From Helcobacillus massiliensis (lineage in GTDB: Bacteria > Actinomycetota > Actinomycetes > Actinomycetales > Dermabacteraceae): a stretch of 64,000 nucleotides of DNA. How positions within the stretch are numbered: the stretch's first letter is position 1; every line of letters begins with the position of its first letter. The notes beneath the pieces were generated by a model. The model was given only the letters and a program-made list of their open reading frames with translations. It did no database searches and was not told the DNA's origin. Below are positions 28,113 to 37,433 of the stretch, one piece after another. The stretch spans positions 558,001-622,000 of the forward strand of contig NZ_JACHWP010000001.1 of the NCBI RefSeq assembly GCF_014191425.1, given 5' to 3'. The position numbers and the translations under genes were made by a program.

Positions 28113-30155
28113 TCAGAACACCCGGATGGTGATGGTGGAGCCCTTCTCCGCTTCGGAGCCGGCGGCCTGGTCCTGTTTGTACACCTTGCCGAACACCGGC
28201 TCACCCTTGTCGTGCTCGACCGACACGGTGAAGCCGGCCTTCTCCAGCTCCGCCTTCGCGGCCGCTTCGGGCTTCTCGAACACGTTGGGGACCTTCACCA
28301 TCTCCGGCCCCTTCGAGACCACGATCGTGACGGCATCGCCGCGGAAGAGGGACCCGTCGGCCGGCTGCTGGGAGGCGACCGTGCCCTTCGGGGCTGAGGA
28401 GAACGCCTCCGTCTGCTTGACCGTGAGGCCGGCGGCTTCGAGGCGGGTCCGCGCTTGGTCCGGGCTGGCGCCCATCACCACGGGGACGGCGATCGGCTCG
28501 CGGCCCTTCGAGACCGTGACGTGCACCTCCGCGCCCTTCGGCAGGGCGTCGCCGTCCTGCTGCTGGGAGATGACCGTGCCCTTCGGCACCTTCTCGTCGA
28601 ACTCGGGGTCGTCCTCCACCACGGTGAAGCCGGCGTCATCCAGAGCGGCCGTCGCCTCCTCCACGGGCTTGCCGGTGACGTCGGGGACCGCGAAAAGCTC
28701 CTCGCCCTTGGAGACCACCACGGTGATGGTGTCGCCGCGTTTGATGGTGGCTCCGGCGGCGGGATCCACGCTGATGATGTGCCCCTTCGGCACCTCCGCG
28801 CTGAACTGCTCCACGGTCCGGGTGTCGATGTTCTGGCCGGCCAGGACGTTCTCCGCGTCGGTCAGGGGAGTGCCCGCGAGCACGGGGACGGTCCGCTCCG
28901 CACCGGGGCCGGCGTAGGCGTACCACTGGCTGCCGGCGACGCCCCATGCTCCGAGGGCCGCGAGGGCGAGGGCGAGGGCTGCGATGCGGGCGGGGACCGA
29001 GCGCAGCGGGCCGTGCAGATGTCGGCCGTGTGTCTGGGTGCGGGGACCGAGGGTGAGTTCACGCGCGGATTCGTCGCGCTCCACCGCAGTGGATCCGGTG
29101 GCAGCGGCGCCGCCGTCGCCACCGGGGTCGGCGGCGGCGTCGTCATCCGGATCGATCGGGAACGGGACCGGGGCAGCGGCGGGCAGCGTCGACGTCAGGT
29201 CGGGGAAGTGCTCCTCGGCCGACGGGATCGTGCGCGTCAGCCGCGGCAGATCATGCGTGGGGGAGTCCTCATCGTGGACTGCAGGCGCAGCATCGAGCTG
29301 GGCATCGCTGAGCTGTGCGATCACCTCGTCCAGCGCATCCAGCAGCGCGGCGGCGCGCGACGGACGCGAGGACGGCAGCCGGGAGCACGCCCACGTCACG
29401 ATCGAATCCACCGACGGCGGCACCGCCGAGTTGATCGTGGACGGCGCCGGCACATCCTCATGCGCATGCTGATACGCCACATGCACCGGGGACTCACCGG
29501 TGAACGGAACACGGCCGGTCAGCATCTCGAACAGGAGGATGCCCCAGGAGTAGAGGTCACTGCGGGCATCGCAGAAGCCCTTCGTCACCACCTCCGGGCT
29601 CACATACGCCACGGTGCCCAGCAGCGTGCCGGTGGCGCTGGCGGTGGCGGAGTCGATGGCGCGGGCGAGGCCGAAGTCCGCGACCAGGACGTCCTTGTCC
29701 TCCGCGACGAGGACGTTCTCCGGTTTGATGTCGCGGTGAATGATGCCGGACCGGTGGGCGGCGTCGATCGCGGCGAGCGTGTCCCGGCCCACTCGCAGAG
29801 CACGGCGCAGAGTCAGCGGGCCCTCCCGACGCAGCTCCTGGCGCAGGGTCTCGCCCTCCACCAGCTGCATCGTCAGGTAGACGTGGCCGAAGTCCTCACC
29901 CTGATCGAACACACCGACCACATGCGGGTGGGTCAGGCGCGCCGCGGAGCGGGCCTCCCGGGCGAAGCGGCGGATGAAGTCGGGGTTCTCCGCCAGATGC
30001 GGGTGCATGATTTTGAGCGCGATGGGGCGTTCCAGGCGCTCATCGAAACCGCGGAACACGGTGGCCATGCCGCCGCGGGCGATCTTGGAGTCCACGCGGT
30101 AGCGCTGGTCGAGGATGAGGCCGGCCTCAGGGGAAGGACTCGGCGCACTCGTCAC
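28113..30155 (-). CDS. pknL: Membrane Ser/Thr protein kinase with PASTA repeats, PknL-like
   Basis: 680 residues from the GTG at 30155. Kinase domain at about 15-270: Lys in IALKI, IHRDIKPENVLV at 139-150, DFGLA and TVAYVSPE. Next an acidic/Ala-rich juxtamembrane linker, one membrane helix (about 390-408) and four extracellular PASTA repeats to the C-terminus, each with the VPxVxG and SKG pattern, which bind peptidoglycan or lipid II in related kinases. Position next to an Rv2175c-like gene and aroG matches PknL. The M. tuberculosis PknL lacks PASTA, while the corynebacterial one has it. TAGTCT (30167-30162) ends 6 nt before the chosen GTG. Confidence 0.92.
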   Translation of the reverse strand: MTSAPSPSPEAGLILDQRYRVDSKIARGGMATVFRGFDERLERPIALKIMHPHLAENPDFIRRFAREARSAARLTHPHVVGVFDQGEDFGHVYLTMQLVEGETLRQELRREGPLTLRRALRVGRDTLAAIDAAHRSGIIHRDIKPENVLVAEDKDVLVADFGLARAIDSATASATGTLLGTVAYVSPEVVTKGFCDARSDLYSWGILLFEMLTGRVPFTGESPVHVAYQHAHEDVPAPSTINSAVPPSVDSIVTWACSRLPSSRPSRAAALLDALDEVIAQLSDAQLDAAPAVHDEDSPTHDLPRLTRTIPSAEEHFPDLTSTLPAAAPVPFPIDPDDDAAADPGGDGGAAATGSTAVERDESARELTLGPRTQTHGRHLHGPLRSVPARIAALALALAALGAWGVAGSQWYAYAGPGAERTVPVLAGTPLTDAENVLAGQNIDTRTVEQFSAEVPKGHIISVDPAAGATIKRGDTITVVVSKGEELFAVPDVTGKPVEEATAALDDAGFTVVEDDPEFDEKVPKGTVISQQQDGDALPKGAEVHVTVSKGREPIAVPVVMGASPDQARTRLEAAGLTVKQTEAFSSAPKGTVASQQPADGSLFRGDAVTIVVSKGPEMVKVPNVFEKPEAAAKAELEKAGFTVSVEHDKGEPVFGKVYKQDQAAGSEAEKGSTITIRVF

Positions 30156-30161
30156 ACCCAC

Positions 30162-30213
30162 AGACTAGAGAGTCCGCCCGCACGAACCCTGCATCGACAC
30201 CGTGAAATATAGT
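30162..30213. promoter_or_regulatory. Divergent leaderless promoters of pknL and the Rv2175c-like gene
   Basis: Minus-strand -10 TAGTCT (30167-30162) and plus-strand -10 TATAGT (30208-30213) are separated by 40 bp, so their -35 regions must overlap. Each -10 box ends 6 nt before a GTG start codon. Confidence 0.6.
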
Positions 30214-30219
30214 GACAGC

Positions 30220-30591
30220 GTGAACGACAACGACCTGACCTTCTCTGACCTGACCGCGCTCGTCGGCGAGTGGATGCCTCTGCCGGACGTCGCCGAGCAG
30301 CTGGACCTGTCCATCTCCCGCGTGCACCGCCTGCTGGAGGAGCGGGAGCTCATCACCGTCCGCAACGACGACAACGTGCGGGTCACCCCGGCGCTGTTCC
30401 TCGACGGCGACCGCGTCACCAAGAACCTCAAGGGCACCATCATCCTGCTGCAGGACCAGGAGCTGCGGGACGACGAGATCATCGAGTGGCTCTTCACCGA
30501 AGACGAGACCCTGCCCGGCCGTCCGATCGACCGCCTCCGTGAGGGACAGCGCGGCGAAGTCCGCCGACGCGCTCAGTCCCTCGCGTTCTGA
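30220..30591 (+). CDS. Winged-helix DNA-binding protein, Rv2175c family
   Basis: 123 residues. The N-terminal half is a winged helix-turn-helix (MPLPDVAEQLDLSISRVHRLLEERELI) and the C-terminal half a second helical region (FLDGDRVTKNLKGTIILLQD, EIIEWLFTEDETLPGRPIDRL). In M. tuberculosis Rv2175c is a DNA-binding substrate of PknL that loses DNA binding when phosphorylated. The shared promoter region here supports the same pairing. The start is the GTG 6 nt after TATAGT; an upstream in-frame GTG at 30202 would lie before the -10 box. The 3' end overlaps the convergent prenyl synthase gene by 19 bp. Confidence 0.9.
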   Translation: MNDNDLTFSDLTALVGEWMPLPDVAEQLDLSISRVHRLLEERELITVRNDDNVRVTPALFLDGDRVTKNLKGTIILLQDQELRDDEIIEWLFTEDETLPGRPIDRLREGQRGEVRRRAQSLAF

Positions 30592-31718
30592 GACCCGTCG
30601 GCCTCACACCCGGTCGCCTGAGCGATCAGAGTGCTGAGCATCCGGACGGCGGTCCCGTCGGCGAGCGGTTCCACCCGCTCGCGCAGCGCGGTGTACGCGG
30701 CGGCGGCGCCGGCGGCGACGTCCCGCTCTGCGCGCTCCCGCGCCCCTGTCGCAGTGAAGACCTCCCGCACCTGCTCCACATCCTCCGCGCTCGCCTCATC
30801 GTTGCCGATGATGCGCTGCAGGACCTCCCGCTGCTCGTCGGTGCCCTGCTCGAGGGCGTGGGCGAGCAGGGTGGTGCGCTTGCCCTCGGTGATGTCGCTG
30901 CTGGCTGATTTGCCGATCACGGCCTGATCGCCGAACACGCCCAGCAGATCGTCCCGCACCTGGAACGCGGCCCCCAGCGGCACTGCCGTCCCCTCCAGCG
31001 CCGCGAGGAGGTCATCGTCCCCGCCGCGCTGAGCCGCCCCCAGCAGAAGCGGCCGCAGCACGGTGTACGGCACGGTCTTCCACCGCGTCACTCGTTGAGA
31101 CGCCTCCCGCATGGCGGCCGCCGAACGGAACCCGCCCATCTGGTTGAGGATGTCGAGGTACTGCCCCGCCATCACCTCGGTGCGCAGCGCATCGAACTGG
31201 GCCCGTGCCCGGGGACCGCTCAGCACCGAGGACGCGAGCTGCTCCGCCCACGAGAGCGCCAGATCGCCGATGATGACCGCGGAGGCGAGCCCGAAATGGC
31301 GGGCGTCGCCGTCGAACCCATCGGCCCGGTGGCGCGTCGCCGCGGCCTCGTGCACAGCGGGTCGGCCGCGGCGAGTGTGGGAGTTGTCGATGACGTCGTC
31401 ATGCATCAGTGCCGCCGCCTGGATCAGCTCCACAGCGGCGCCGAGGGTGATGAGATCGGCTGGAATCGCGTCGGCGGGCGCATCGCCGGTGGTCGTCGCC
31501 GTACTCGCGTCCAGGTCGCCGGCGGGGACGGCGAGGCCGCCGGTCACCACGAACAGGGGCCGCAGGAACTTCCCACCCGCGAAGAAGCCGGTCAGAGTGT
31601 CGGTGATGTCCCGCAGCTCCGGTGCGATCGGGGAGAGCGCCTCCGCCTGCTCGGCGATGAAGCGGTCCAGCTCAGCGGCGACACGGGTGCGGACGGACTC
31701 GGCGGTGGTGATGGGCAC
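30573..31718 (-). CDS. Polyprenyl diphosphate synthase (trans-type)
   Basis: Condenses IPP with allylic diphosphates to make geranylgeranyl or longer prenyl diphosphates (for example for menaquinone). 381 residues. Two Asp-rich motifs are present: HDDVID at 106-111 followed by RRGRPAVH, and RDDLLGVFGD at about 255-264, plus the KFLRP substrate-binding segment. It corresponds in place to idsA2/Rv2173. Chain length cannot be told by eye. GTG start with AGAGG 5 nt upstream; a possible -10 GATACT lies just before. The open frame extends 76 codons upstream without conserved content. With Dxs in this window it shares the isoprenoid pathway. Confidence 0.92.
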   Translation of the reverse strand: MPITTAESVRTRVAAELDRFIAEQAEALSPIAPELRDITDTLTGFFAGGKFLRPLFVVTGGLAVPAGDLDASTATTTGDAPADAIPADLITLGAAVELIQAAALMHDDVIDNSHTRRGRPAVHEAAATRHRADGFDGDARHFGLASAVIIGDLALSWAEQLASSVLSGPRARAQFDALRTEVMAGQYLDILNQMGGFRSAAAMREASQRVTRWKTVPYTVLRPLLLGAAQRGGDDDLLAALEGTAVPLGAAFQVRDDLLGVFGDQAVIGKSASSDITEGKRTTLLAHALEQGTDEQREVLQRIIGNDEASAEDVEQVREVFTATGARERAERDVAAGAAAAYTALRERVEPLADGTAVRMLSTLIAQATGCEADGSQNARD

Positions 31719-31848
31719 GCGAACCTCTTTCCTTGGGGGCTTCCAGTATCCCAGAGGATCCCGGCGCACTGATGATCCACACCCGCACTCATCCCCACAT
31801 CGCACGGACTCCTCGCGACAGGCCCGTGCACGAGCCAGGCTGGCGGGC

Positions 31849-33093
31849 ATGACGAACGCACCCAGCAGCGCCTTCACCGGCGACCACCATGATCCCATCA
31901 CCATCCACGGCGCTGACTCCCGCGAACTCCTCGCCGCCGTCAGCACCCACTACGGCGCTATCCCGCAGCACGGCGTGATCCTCTTCCCGTTCGACTCCGA
32001 CGGACATCTGGCCGCCATCATGCGGATCCGCGCCGAGTGCTGGAGTGACCCCGGCTTCTACCACTCCGTCCTCGCCCGGAACGTCCACGCCCTCCTCGAA
32101 CAGGGGTACAGCGCTATGCGCGTGCTCGTCGTCGGAACTGTCCCGGCCGACGGCGACCCTCTTCTCGTCGGCGAGCCGCCCCTGGCCGACGACCCGGGGC
32201 AGCTCCTCTCACTGGCTGATCTCGCCGCCTCCACTCATGACGCCCTCACCCTGCATCGGGAGCTCGTCGGCTGCGTCCGCACCTGGCTGATCTCCGGGCG
32301 CGTCAGCATCGATGTGGGGGCCGACGGGCCCATCAGCGACCCGGTGCCGTTCGGGGACCTCGCCGACAGTGCTGTCGCAGCCGAAGCGGTCTCCCGCGGG
32401 CGGCCCCTGTTCCTCAGGCCCGAGGACGAGGCCGCACTGTCACCCGACCAGCTGAGCCGATTCATCGACGCTCTGCAGCGCCAGGCTCGGTCTGACATAC
32501 CCGATCTGGACCCGGCGGCGGAGGCCCGCGACCTCCTGGATCTGGCGGCGACCGGACCCGGCTGGTTGCGCCGCGAGGCGCAGGTCCGCACCGCCGACGG
32601 CACTCGCATGTCGCTGTATGAACACCTCACCGAATTCCTCCACGCAATGACCGATTCCGCGTTCAGCGATGCATTCTTCACCGCCGTGATGAATCGCGGA
32701 ATGAATGCTGATCACACGCCGCAGTCACTGCTGCACGCGATCTGCACCGATCCCGACTTTGTGCCGACCGAAGCCGTCCTGCCTGGTGGTTCAGTCGATG
32801 TGCTGCTGGGGGAGCTCTGGCGCCTCTGGCAGCTGGCGCCGCCGGACGAAATGCCGGACCGAATGGTCGAATCTTTGGCCACGATCGTTCTGCACAATGC
32901 CCTCGTCAACTGGTGGACAACCCGACTCGGCGACATGGCGAGACAAGTCGGATCTGTTCTTCTCACCTGTCCCGACCACCGACTGGCAGGCTTGCTCGAG
33001 CCGATGATGGAGGGACTCCTCGTCCACCCCTGGCTCGACGCCGATTCGTGCGCACTCGTGCGGAGCTCCAGCACCGGCAGCCGCCTGCTGTGA
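31849..33093 (+). CDS. DUF4192 family protein
   Basis: Cytosolic-looking protein of 414 residues with no signal or membrane helix. The N-terminal ELLAAVSTHYGAIPQHGVILFPF segment matches the start of the DUF4192 family (typically LLAAVPHLLGF..DSLVVV). Its middle has a small tandem of helices and its C-terminus (from about residue 260) is less like the family. No catalytic motif is obvious and no function is known. The ATG lacks a good ribosome-binding site. It is divergent from the prenyl synthase gene and followed 48 bp later by metX. Confidence 0.75.
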   Translation: MTNAPSSAFTGDHHDPITIHGADSRELLAAVSTHYGAIPQHGVILFPFDSDGHLAAIMRIRAECWSDPGFYHSVLARNVHALLEQGYSAMRVLVVGTVPADGDPLLVGEPPLADDPGQLLSLADLAASTHDALTLHRELVGCVRTWLISGRVSIDVGADGPISDPVPFGDLADSAVAAEAVSRGRPLFLRPEDEAALSPDQLSRFIDALQRQARSDIPDLDPAAEARDLLDLAATGPGWLRREAQVRTADGTRMSLYEHLTEFLHAMTDSAFSDAFFTAVMNRGMNADHTPQSLLHAICTDPDFVPTEAVLPGGSVDVLLGELWRLWQLAPPDEMPDRMVESLATIVLHNALVNWWTTRLGDMARQVGSVLLTCPDHRLAGLLEPMMEGLLVHPWLDADSCALVRSSSTGSRLL

Positions 33094-33141
33094 CGCCTCG
33101 CGTCCGGGCGGAGAAGACCTCACGTCCAGGGAAGGATGCAG

Positions 33142-34347
33142 ATGACGGCAGTGCAGGACCGCGCCACCCGTCCGACCGGCGCGTGGCTGCCCGGAGACCC
33201 TGTCGGCAACCGCCGATTCGCGGACCTCGGTGCACTCGACCTCGAGAACCGGCAGCGCCTCGAGACGGTCCGCCTCGCCTACGAAACCTGGGGCGAGCTC
33301 AACGCCGACGCATCCAACGCCGTGCTCGTCCTGCACGCCCTCACCGGCGACTCGCACGTCTGCGGCGACGCGGGGCCGGGGCACCGCACAGCCGGCTGGT
33401 GGCCGCACCTCGTGGGGCCCGGCAGGCCGATCGACACGAACCGATTCTTCGTCATCGCGCCGAACATCCTCGGCGGCTGCCAGGGCAGCACCGGTCCCGC
33501 CAGCCAGGCCCCCGACGGCGCTCCCTACGGCTCCCGCTTCCCCCACCTCACCACCCGGGACCAGGTCGCCGCCGAGCGCCTCCTCCAGCACCACCTGGGC
33601 ATCGACGCATGGGCGCTCGTCATCGGCGGATCGATGGGCGGCATGCGCGCCGTCGAATGGGCCGTCACGCACCCCGACGATGTGGAGCGCCTCGCCGTCA
33701 TCGCCACCTCCGCCCGGGCGAGCGGTGACGTCATCGCCTGGAACAGCGCACAGATCGCCGCGATCGAAGCGCACCCCGGGTTCGCCGGCGGCGACTACCA
33801 TCACCTCGATGCCGACAGCGGTCCGGCCGCAGCGCTCGGTGTCGCCCGCCGCATCGCCCATACGACCTACCGCACCGCGGTCGAGCTCGACACCCGCTTC
33901 GGCAACGGCCCGCAGGCGGACGAGGACCCCGTCGGCACCCGCGACGGCCGATTCCGCGTCACGAGCTATCTCGACCACCACGCCGACAAGCTCGCTCGCC
34001 GATTCGACGCCGGCAGCTACACCGTTCTGGCCCGCGCCATGAGCACGCACGACGTCGGCCGCGGACGCGGCGGCATCCCCACCGCCCTCAGCCGCATCAC
34101 CGCCCGCACTCTCGTTGCCGCGGTCGACTCCGACCGGCTGTTCCCCGTCACCGACTCCCAGCTGATCGCCCGGCACATCCCGAACGCAGACCTGCTCGTG
34201 ATCGATTCGCCGGCAGGGCACGACGGGTTCCTCCTCGACTCGCCGCCCCTCAATCGCAGGGTCGAGGACCTGCTGCGGGACGCCGATGGATCGGACGGCG
34301 AGAAGCCGTCGGCGAAACCGCACCCTGGGGGCGCGACGGCGCGGTAA
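33142..34347 (+). CDS. metX: Homoserine O-acetyltransferase
   Basis: Acyl-CoA-dependent O-acylation of homoserine, first committed step of methionine synthesis by the direct-sulfhydrylation or transsulfuration route. Alpha/beta-hydrolase fold, 401 residues: YETWGELN, HALTGDSHV, nucleophile-elbow GGSMGGM, DSDRLFP with the catalytic Asp and the GHDGFLLD His. The start chosen is the second ATG, which has GGAAGG at 6-nt spacing. No metY or metB is beside it. Whether acetyl- or succinyl-CoA is used is not decided by the fold, but the MetX lineage in Actinobacteria usually acetylates. Confidence 0.94.
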   Translation: MTAVQDRATRPTGAWLPGDPVGNRRFADLGALDLENRQRLETVRLAYETWGELNADASNAVLVLHALTGDSHVCGDAGPGHRTAGWWPHLVGPGRPIDTNRFFVIAPNILGGCQGSTGPASQAPDGAPYGSRFPHLTTRDQVAAERLLQHHLGIDAWALVIGGSMGGMRAVEWAVTHPDDVERLAVIATSARASGDVIAWNSAQIAAIEAHPGFAGGDYHHLDADSGPAAALGVARRIAHTTYRTAVELDTRFGNGPQADEDPVGTRDGRFRVTSYLDHHADKLARRFDAGSYTVLARAMSTHDVGRGRGGIPTALSRITARTLVAAVDSDRLFPVTDSQLIARHIPNADLLVIDSPAGHDGFLLDSPPLNRRVEDLLRDADGSDGEKPSAKPHPGGATAR

Positions 34348-34382
34348 CGTGGGCCCACGACCCTTCGACGAAAGGCAGCGCC

Positions 34383-34817
34383 ATGGCAGTCGTCGCCGCG
34401 TACGCCCCTGGTGAGCAGGGCGATGCCGCCCTGCGCGCAGCCGTTCGGGAAGCGCATCAGCGCCAGAGCGATCTCGTGATCATCTCCCACGCGTACCACC
34501 ACCCGGACCACGGACTCACTCATGCCGAACGCGCCGAAGCGACCCGCGCGCTGCACCGGATCGCCGCTGGATTCTCCCCGGAGATCCGCCGCTACCTCGA
34601 ATCCCTCGAACTGGTCATCGACGAATCCTCCGACATCAACGTGGGCGATCGCCTCAACGAGATCGCGGAGCGCCGCGGCGCCGAACTCCTGATCGTCGGG
34701 CTCCGCCGCAAGTCCCTGACCGGAAAGCTCAACCTCGGGCAGGCTGTGCGCAAACTCATCCTCGGCGCCCCGTGCCCCGTGCTCGTCGTGAAGCCGGACG
34801 AGGTCAGCGCCGCCTGA
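34383..34817 (+). CDS. Universal stress protein, single domain
   Basis: 144 residues, one UspA fold. The C-terminal nucleotide-binding signature appears in IVGLRRKSLTGKLNLGQAVRKLILGAPCPVLVV (GLRR..TGK..LG, a variant of G-2x-G-9x-G-S/T). A -10-like TAACGT at about 34345 precedes a leader of some 30 nt and an AAAGGCAG ribosome-binding site. The role is unspecified stress survival. It lies just upstream of the sigma factor gene. Confidence 0.85.
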   Translation: MAVVAAYAPGEQGDAALRAAVREAHQRQSDLVIISHAYHHPDHGLTHAERAEATRALHRIAAGFSPEIRRYLESLELVIDESSDINVGDRLNEIAERRGAELLIVGLRRKSLTGKLNLGQAVRKLILGAPCPVLVVKPDEVSAA

Positions 34818-34894
34818 TCGCCGCCTGCTGGCCCCGCGCCGCCGGCCCGACGAGAACGAATCTTCTGAGGCGAGGGTCACGCCGTTCTGGACAC

Positions 34895-34926
34895 GGGAAT
34901 GATTGAGGACTATGTCCCGTTATAAT
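34895..34926 (+). promoter_or_regulatory. Overlapping sigma-R/SigH-type and housekeeping promoter of sigA
   Basis: GGGAAT at 34895-34900, exactly 18 nt, then GTT at 34919-34921, which matches the sigma-R/SigH consensus (GGGAAY-N18-GTT). TATAAT at 34921-34926 overlaps it and suits the principal sigma factor. The transcript leader is about 170 nt long before the GTG start at 35103. Confidence 0.7.
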
Positions 34927-35102
34927 GGACGCTGGACGCAACAGTCCGAGCAGCCCTTCGGTGAGCCGATGCTCGACCGAAGGCCCCAGACCAGCGCCGC
35001 CCGCCCGCACAGCGCCGGCCCCTCCGCCGCAGTCGACGCGCCGCGCGGACCGGTTCGCAGCCCGAGCCGATGGCAATCCGAGCCGTAGAACGAAGGAACT
35101 CT

Positions 35103-36596
35103 GTGTCAGACGCCACGAAGACCCCCGATGATGTGAAGGAACTCGTCTCCACGGTCATGAAGGAGATGGGCTCGCCCGCCTCCGTCGACTACGAAGACCT
35201 CCGCGCCACAGCGCGCTCCCTCGGGGTGTCCCCGTACCGCGTCGCCTTCCTCTCCAGGAAGCTCGAAGAGCTCGAAGGCGTCGAGATCACCGGCCGCCCC
35301 GCCTCCCGCGGCAAGAAGAAGGCCGCCGCTGCCGGCGAATCCGCAGAGGAGAAGGCCGAGCAGAAGGCGAGCACGCCGAAGAAGTCCGCCGCCGCGTCGT
35401 CCACGCCGAAGAAGAAGTCCGAGGACGTCGACGAGGACGTGGCCGAGCCGGAGGACCTCGAGGACGAGGAGCTCGACGAGGACGCTGACGCCGTCGAGGA
35501 CGCCGAGGACGCCGATGACTCGGATGACGACACCCCGCCGGAGCAGAAGGATGACGACGTCGTCGGCGCCGCCAAGATCAAGGGCACCAAGAAGTCCGAT
35601 GACGACGAGGACGACGGCTCCAAGGGCTTCGCCATCCGCAACACCGAGGACGACTCCCCGGCGCAGCAGGTCGTGACCGCCGGCGCCACCGCCGACCCGA
35701 TCAAGGACTACCTCAAGCAGATCGGCAAGGTGGCGCTGCTGAACGCCGCTCAGGAGGTCGAGCTCGCTGAGCGCATCGAAGCGGGCCTGTACGCCGAGCA
35801 CAAGCTGAAGCAGAACGAGTCCGGCCGCCGCTCCAAGGCGGGCCGCGAACTCGCCCTCATCGTGGAGGACGGCCGCGCCGCGAAGGACCACCTCCTCGAG
35901 GCGAACCTCCGCCTCGTGGTGTCCCTCGCCAAGCGCTACACCGGCCGCGGCATGCTGTTCCTGGACCTCATCCAGGAGGGCAACCTCGGCCTGATCCGCG
36001 CTGTTGAGAAGTTCGACTACGCCAAGGGCTACAAGTTCTCCACCTACGCCACGTGGTGGATCCGTCAGGCCATCACCCGCGCCATGGCCGACCAGGCCCG
36101 TACCATCCGCATCCCCGTGCACATGGTGGAGGTCATCAACAAGCTCGCCCGCGTGCAGCGCCAGATGCTGCAGGACCTCGGCCGCGAACCGCTGCCCGAG
36201 GAGCTCGCCAAGGAGCTCGACATGACCCCGGAGCGCGTGGTCGAGGTGCAGAAGTACGGCCGTGAGCCGATCTCCCTGCACACCCCGCTCGGCGAGGACG
36301 GCGACAGCGAGTTCGGTGACCTCATCGAGGACTCCGAAGCCGTGGTCCCGGCCGATGCCGTGTCCTTCACGCTCCTGCAGGAGCAGCTCCACTCGGTGCT
36401 GGACACGCTGTCCGAGCGCGAAGCCGGTGTGGTGGCGATGCGCTTCGGCCTCGAAGACGGGCAGCCGAAGACCCTGGATGAGATCGGCAAGGTGTACGGG
36501 GTGACCCGTGAGCGCATCCGCCAGATCGAGTCGAAGACCATGTCGAAGCTGCGCCACCCTTCCCGTTCGCAGGTGCTGCGCGACTACCTCGACTGA
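35103..36596 (+). CDS. sigA: Principal RNA polymerase sigma factor (SigA/HrdB/RpoD)
   Basis: 497 residues. The N-terminus has a region 1.1-like helix-turn segment (to about residue 75), then a long Lys/Ala and Asp/Glu-rich low-complexity stretch (about 75-190), usual in actinobacterial primary sigma factors. Regions 1.2 ([12 protein letters not shown]), 2.2-2.4 ([33 protein letters not shown]), 3 and 4.2 ([20 protein letters not shown]) are intact. GTG start with GAAGGA. The order usp-sigA-GNAT-DUF7455-parE resembles the region around Rv2703 of M. tuberculosis. Confidence 0.97.
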   Translation: MSDATKTPDDVKELVSTVMKEMGSPASVDYEDLRATARSLGVSPYRVAFLSRKLEELEGVEITGRPASRGKKKAAAAGESAEEKAEQKASTPKKSAAASSTPKKKSEDVDEDVAEPEDLEDEELDEDADAVEDAEDADDSDDDTPPEQKDDDVVGAAKIKGTKKSDDDEDDGSKGFAIRNTEDDSPAQQVVTAGATADPIKDYLKQIGKVALLNAAQEVELAERIEAGLYAEHKLKQNESGRRSKAGRELALIVEDGRAAKDHLLEANLRLVVSLAKRYTGRGMLFLDLIQEGNLGLIRAVEKFDYAKGYKFSTYATWWIRQAITRAMADQARTIRIPVHMVEVINKLARVQRQMLQDLGREPLPEELAKELDMTPERVVEVQKYGREPISLHTPLGEDGDSEFGDLIEDSEAVVPADAVSFTLLQEQLHSVLDTLSEREAGVVAMRFGLEDGQPKTLDEIGKVYGVTRERIRQIESKTMSKLRHPSRSQVLRDYLD

Positions 36597-36599
36597 TCC

Positions 36600-37118
36600 A
36601 TGGAACCCGCTGTGCGGGTCGTTGACCAGCGGCACCTGGAGTCGCACCGGCGGCTCCGCCGCGAGATGCTGGTCGACGCCCCCGACGAGTTCTGGGAGAC
36701 CCTCGCCGAAGCCGACGCCCTCACCGACGCCGACTGGCGACGCGACATCGAACTGCGCACCTTCCTCCAAGCGCTCGATGAGACCGGCGCTGTCGTGGGG
36801 CAGGTCGGCGTGCTCGATGAGCCGTACACCGACGAGCACGACCTCCCTGCGGACGCGGTCAACATCGTCGGCATGTACGTGAGTCCCTCGGCGCGCGGCA
36901 GCGGCGTCAGCACCCGACTGATGCAGGCGGCGGCCGACCTCGCGCGCGACCGGGGACGGCCCGTGCTGATGCTCGACGTCTCCAGCGGCGCCGCTCGGGC
37001 GATCCGCTTCTACGAGCGGATGGGCTTCCAGCAGACCGGCGTCACCGAACCCCACCCGCGGCGCGACGACCTCGTCTGGGTGCAGTACCGCCTGGACCCC
37101 TCCGCACTCAGCGGCTGA
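36600..37118 (+). CDS. GNAT family N-acetyltransferase
   Basis: 172 residues. The acetyl-CoA-binding motif A is VGMYVSPSARGSGVSTRLMQAAADLARDRG (residues about 90-118) and motif B FYERMGFQQTGV. Substrate unknown. It begins 3 nt after the sigA stop with no evident ribosome-binding site, so it is probably translated by coupling and shares the sigA promoters. A terminator follows. Confidence 0.88.
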   Translation: MEPAVRVVDQRHLESHRRLRREMLVDAPDEFWETLAEADALTDADWRRDIELRTFLQALDETGAVVGQVGVLDEPYTDEHDLPADAVNIVGMYVSPSARGSGVSTRLMQAAADLARDRGRPVLMLDVSSGAARAIRFYERMGFQQTGVTEPHPRRDDLVWVQYRLDPSALSG

Positions 37119-37139
37119 CAGCACGCGTCAGCGCGCACA

Positions 37140-37178
37140 GACAACGGCCCCTTCCGCTGCACGGAAGGGGCCGTTGTC
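37140..37178. terminator. Bidirectional terminator after the sigA-GNAT unit
   Basis: 17-bp perfect stem (37140-37156 with 37162-37178), 5-nt loop, between convergent GNAT and DUF7455 genes. Confidence 0.85.
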
Positions 37179-37214
37179 ACATCAGTGGCGCCGCCGACGG
37201 GGCAGCGCAACCGC

Positions 37215-37433
37215 TCAGTCCTCGATCGAGGGCGGTGCCGGGTCCAGGCGCTCGGTCTCGTCGATGACCTGGCTGCTGATCGGAGTCAGCGCCTCCGCAT
37301 TGGCGCGGGAGTGGTGAGCGCAGAAGGTCAGCTCACCGCCGGCCTGCAGAACATACTTCACGAACGCCTGCGCACCGCAGCGGTCACAGCGGTCGGCCGC
37401 GCTCAGGACAGGTGCTTCAAGAGTCTGGTTCAT
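37215..37433 (-). CDS. DUF7455 family small zinc-ribbon-like protein
   Basis: 72 residues, unknown function. The segment SAADRCDRCGAQAFVKYVLQ followed by LTFCAHHSRANA is the family signature: CxxC plus CxxH could bind one zinc. The tail is acidic and probably disordered. Start ATG lies 6 nt after a TCTAAT hexamer (37445-37440), again a leaderless arrangement. It resembles the small conserved gene near sigA/sigB in M. tuberculosis. Confidence 0.85.
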   Translation of the reverse strand: MNQTLEAPVLSAADRCDRCGAQAFVKYVLQAGGELTFCAHHSRANAEALTPISSQVIDETERLDPAPPSIED

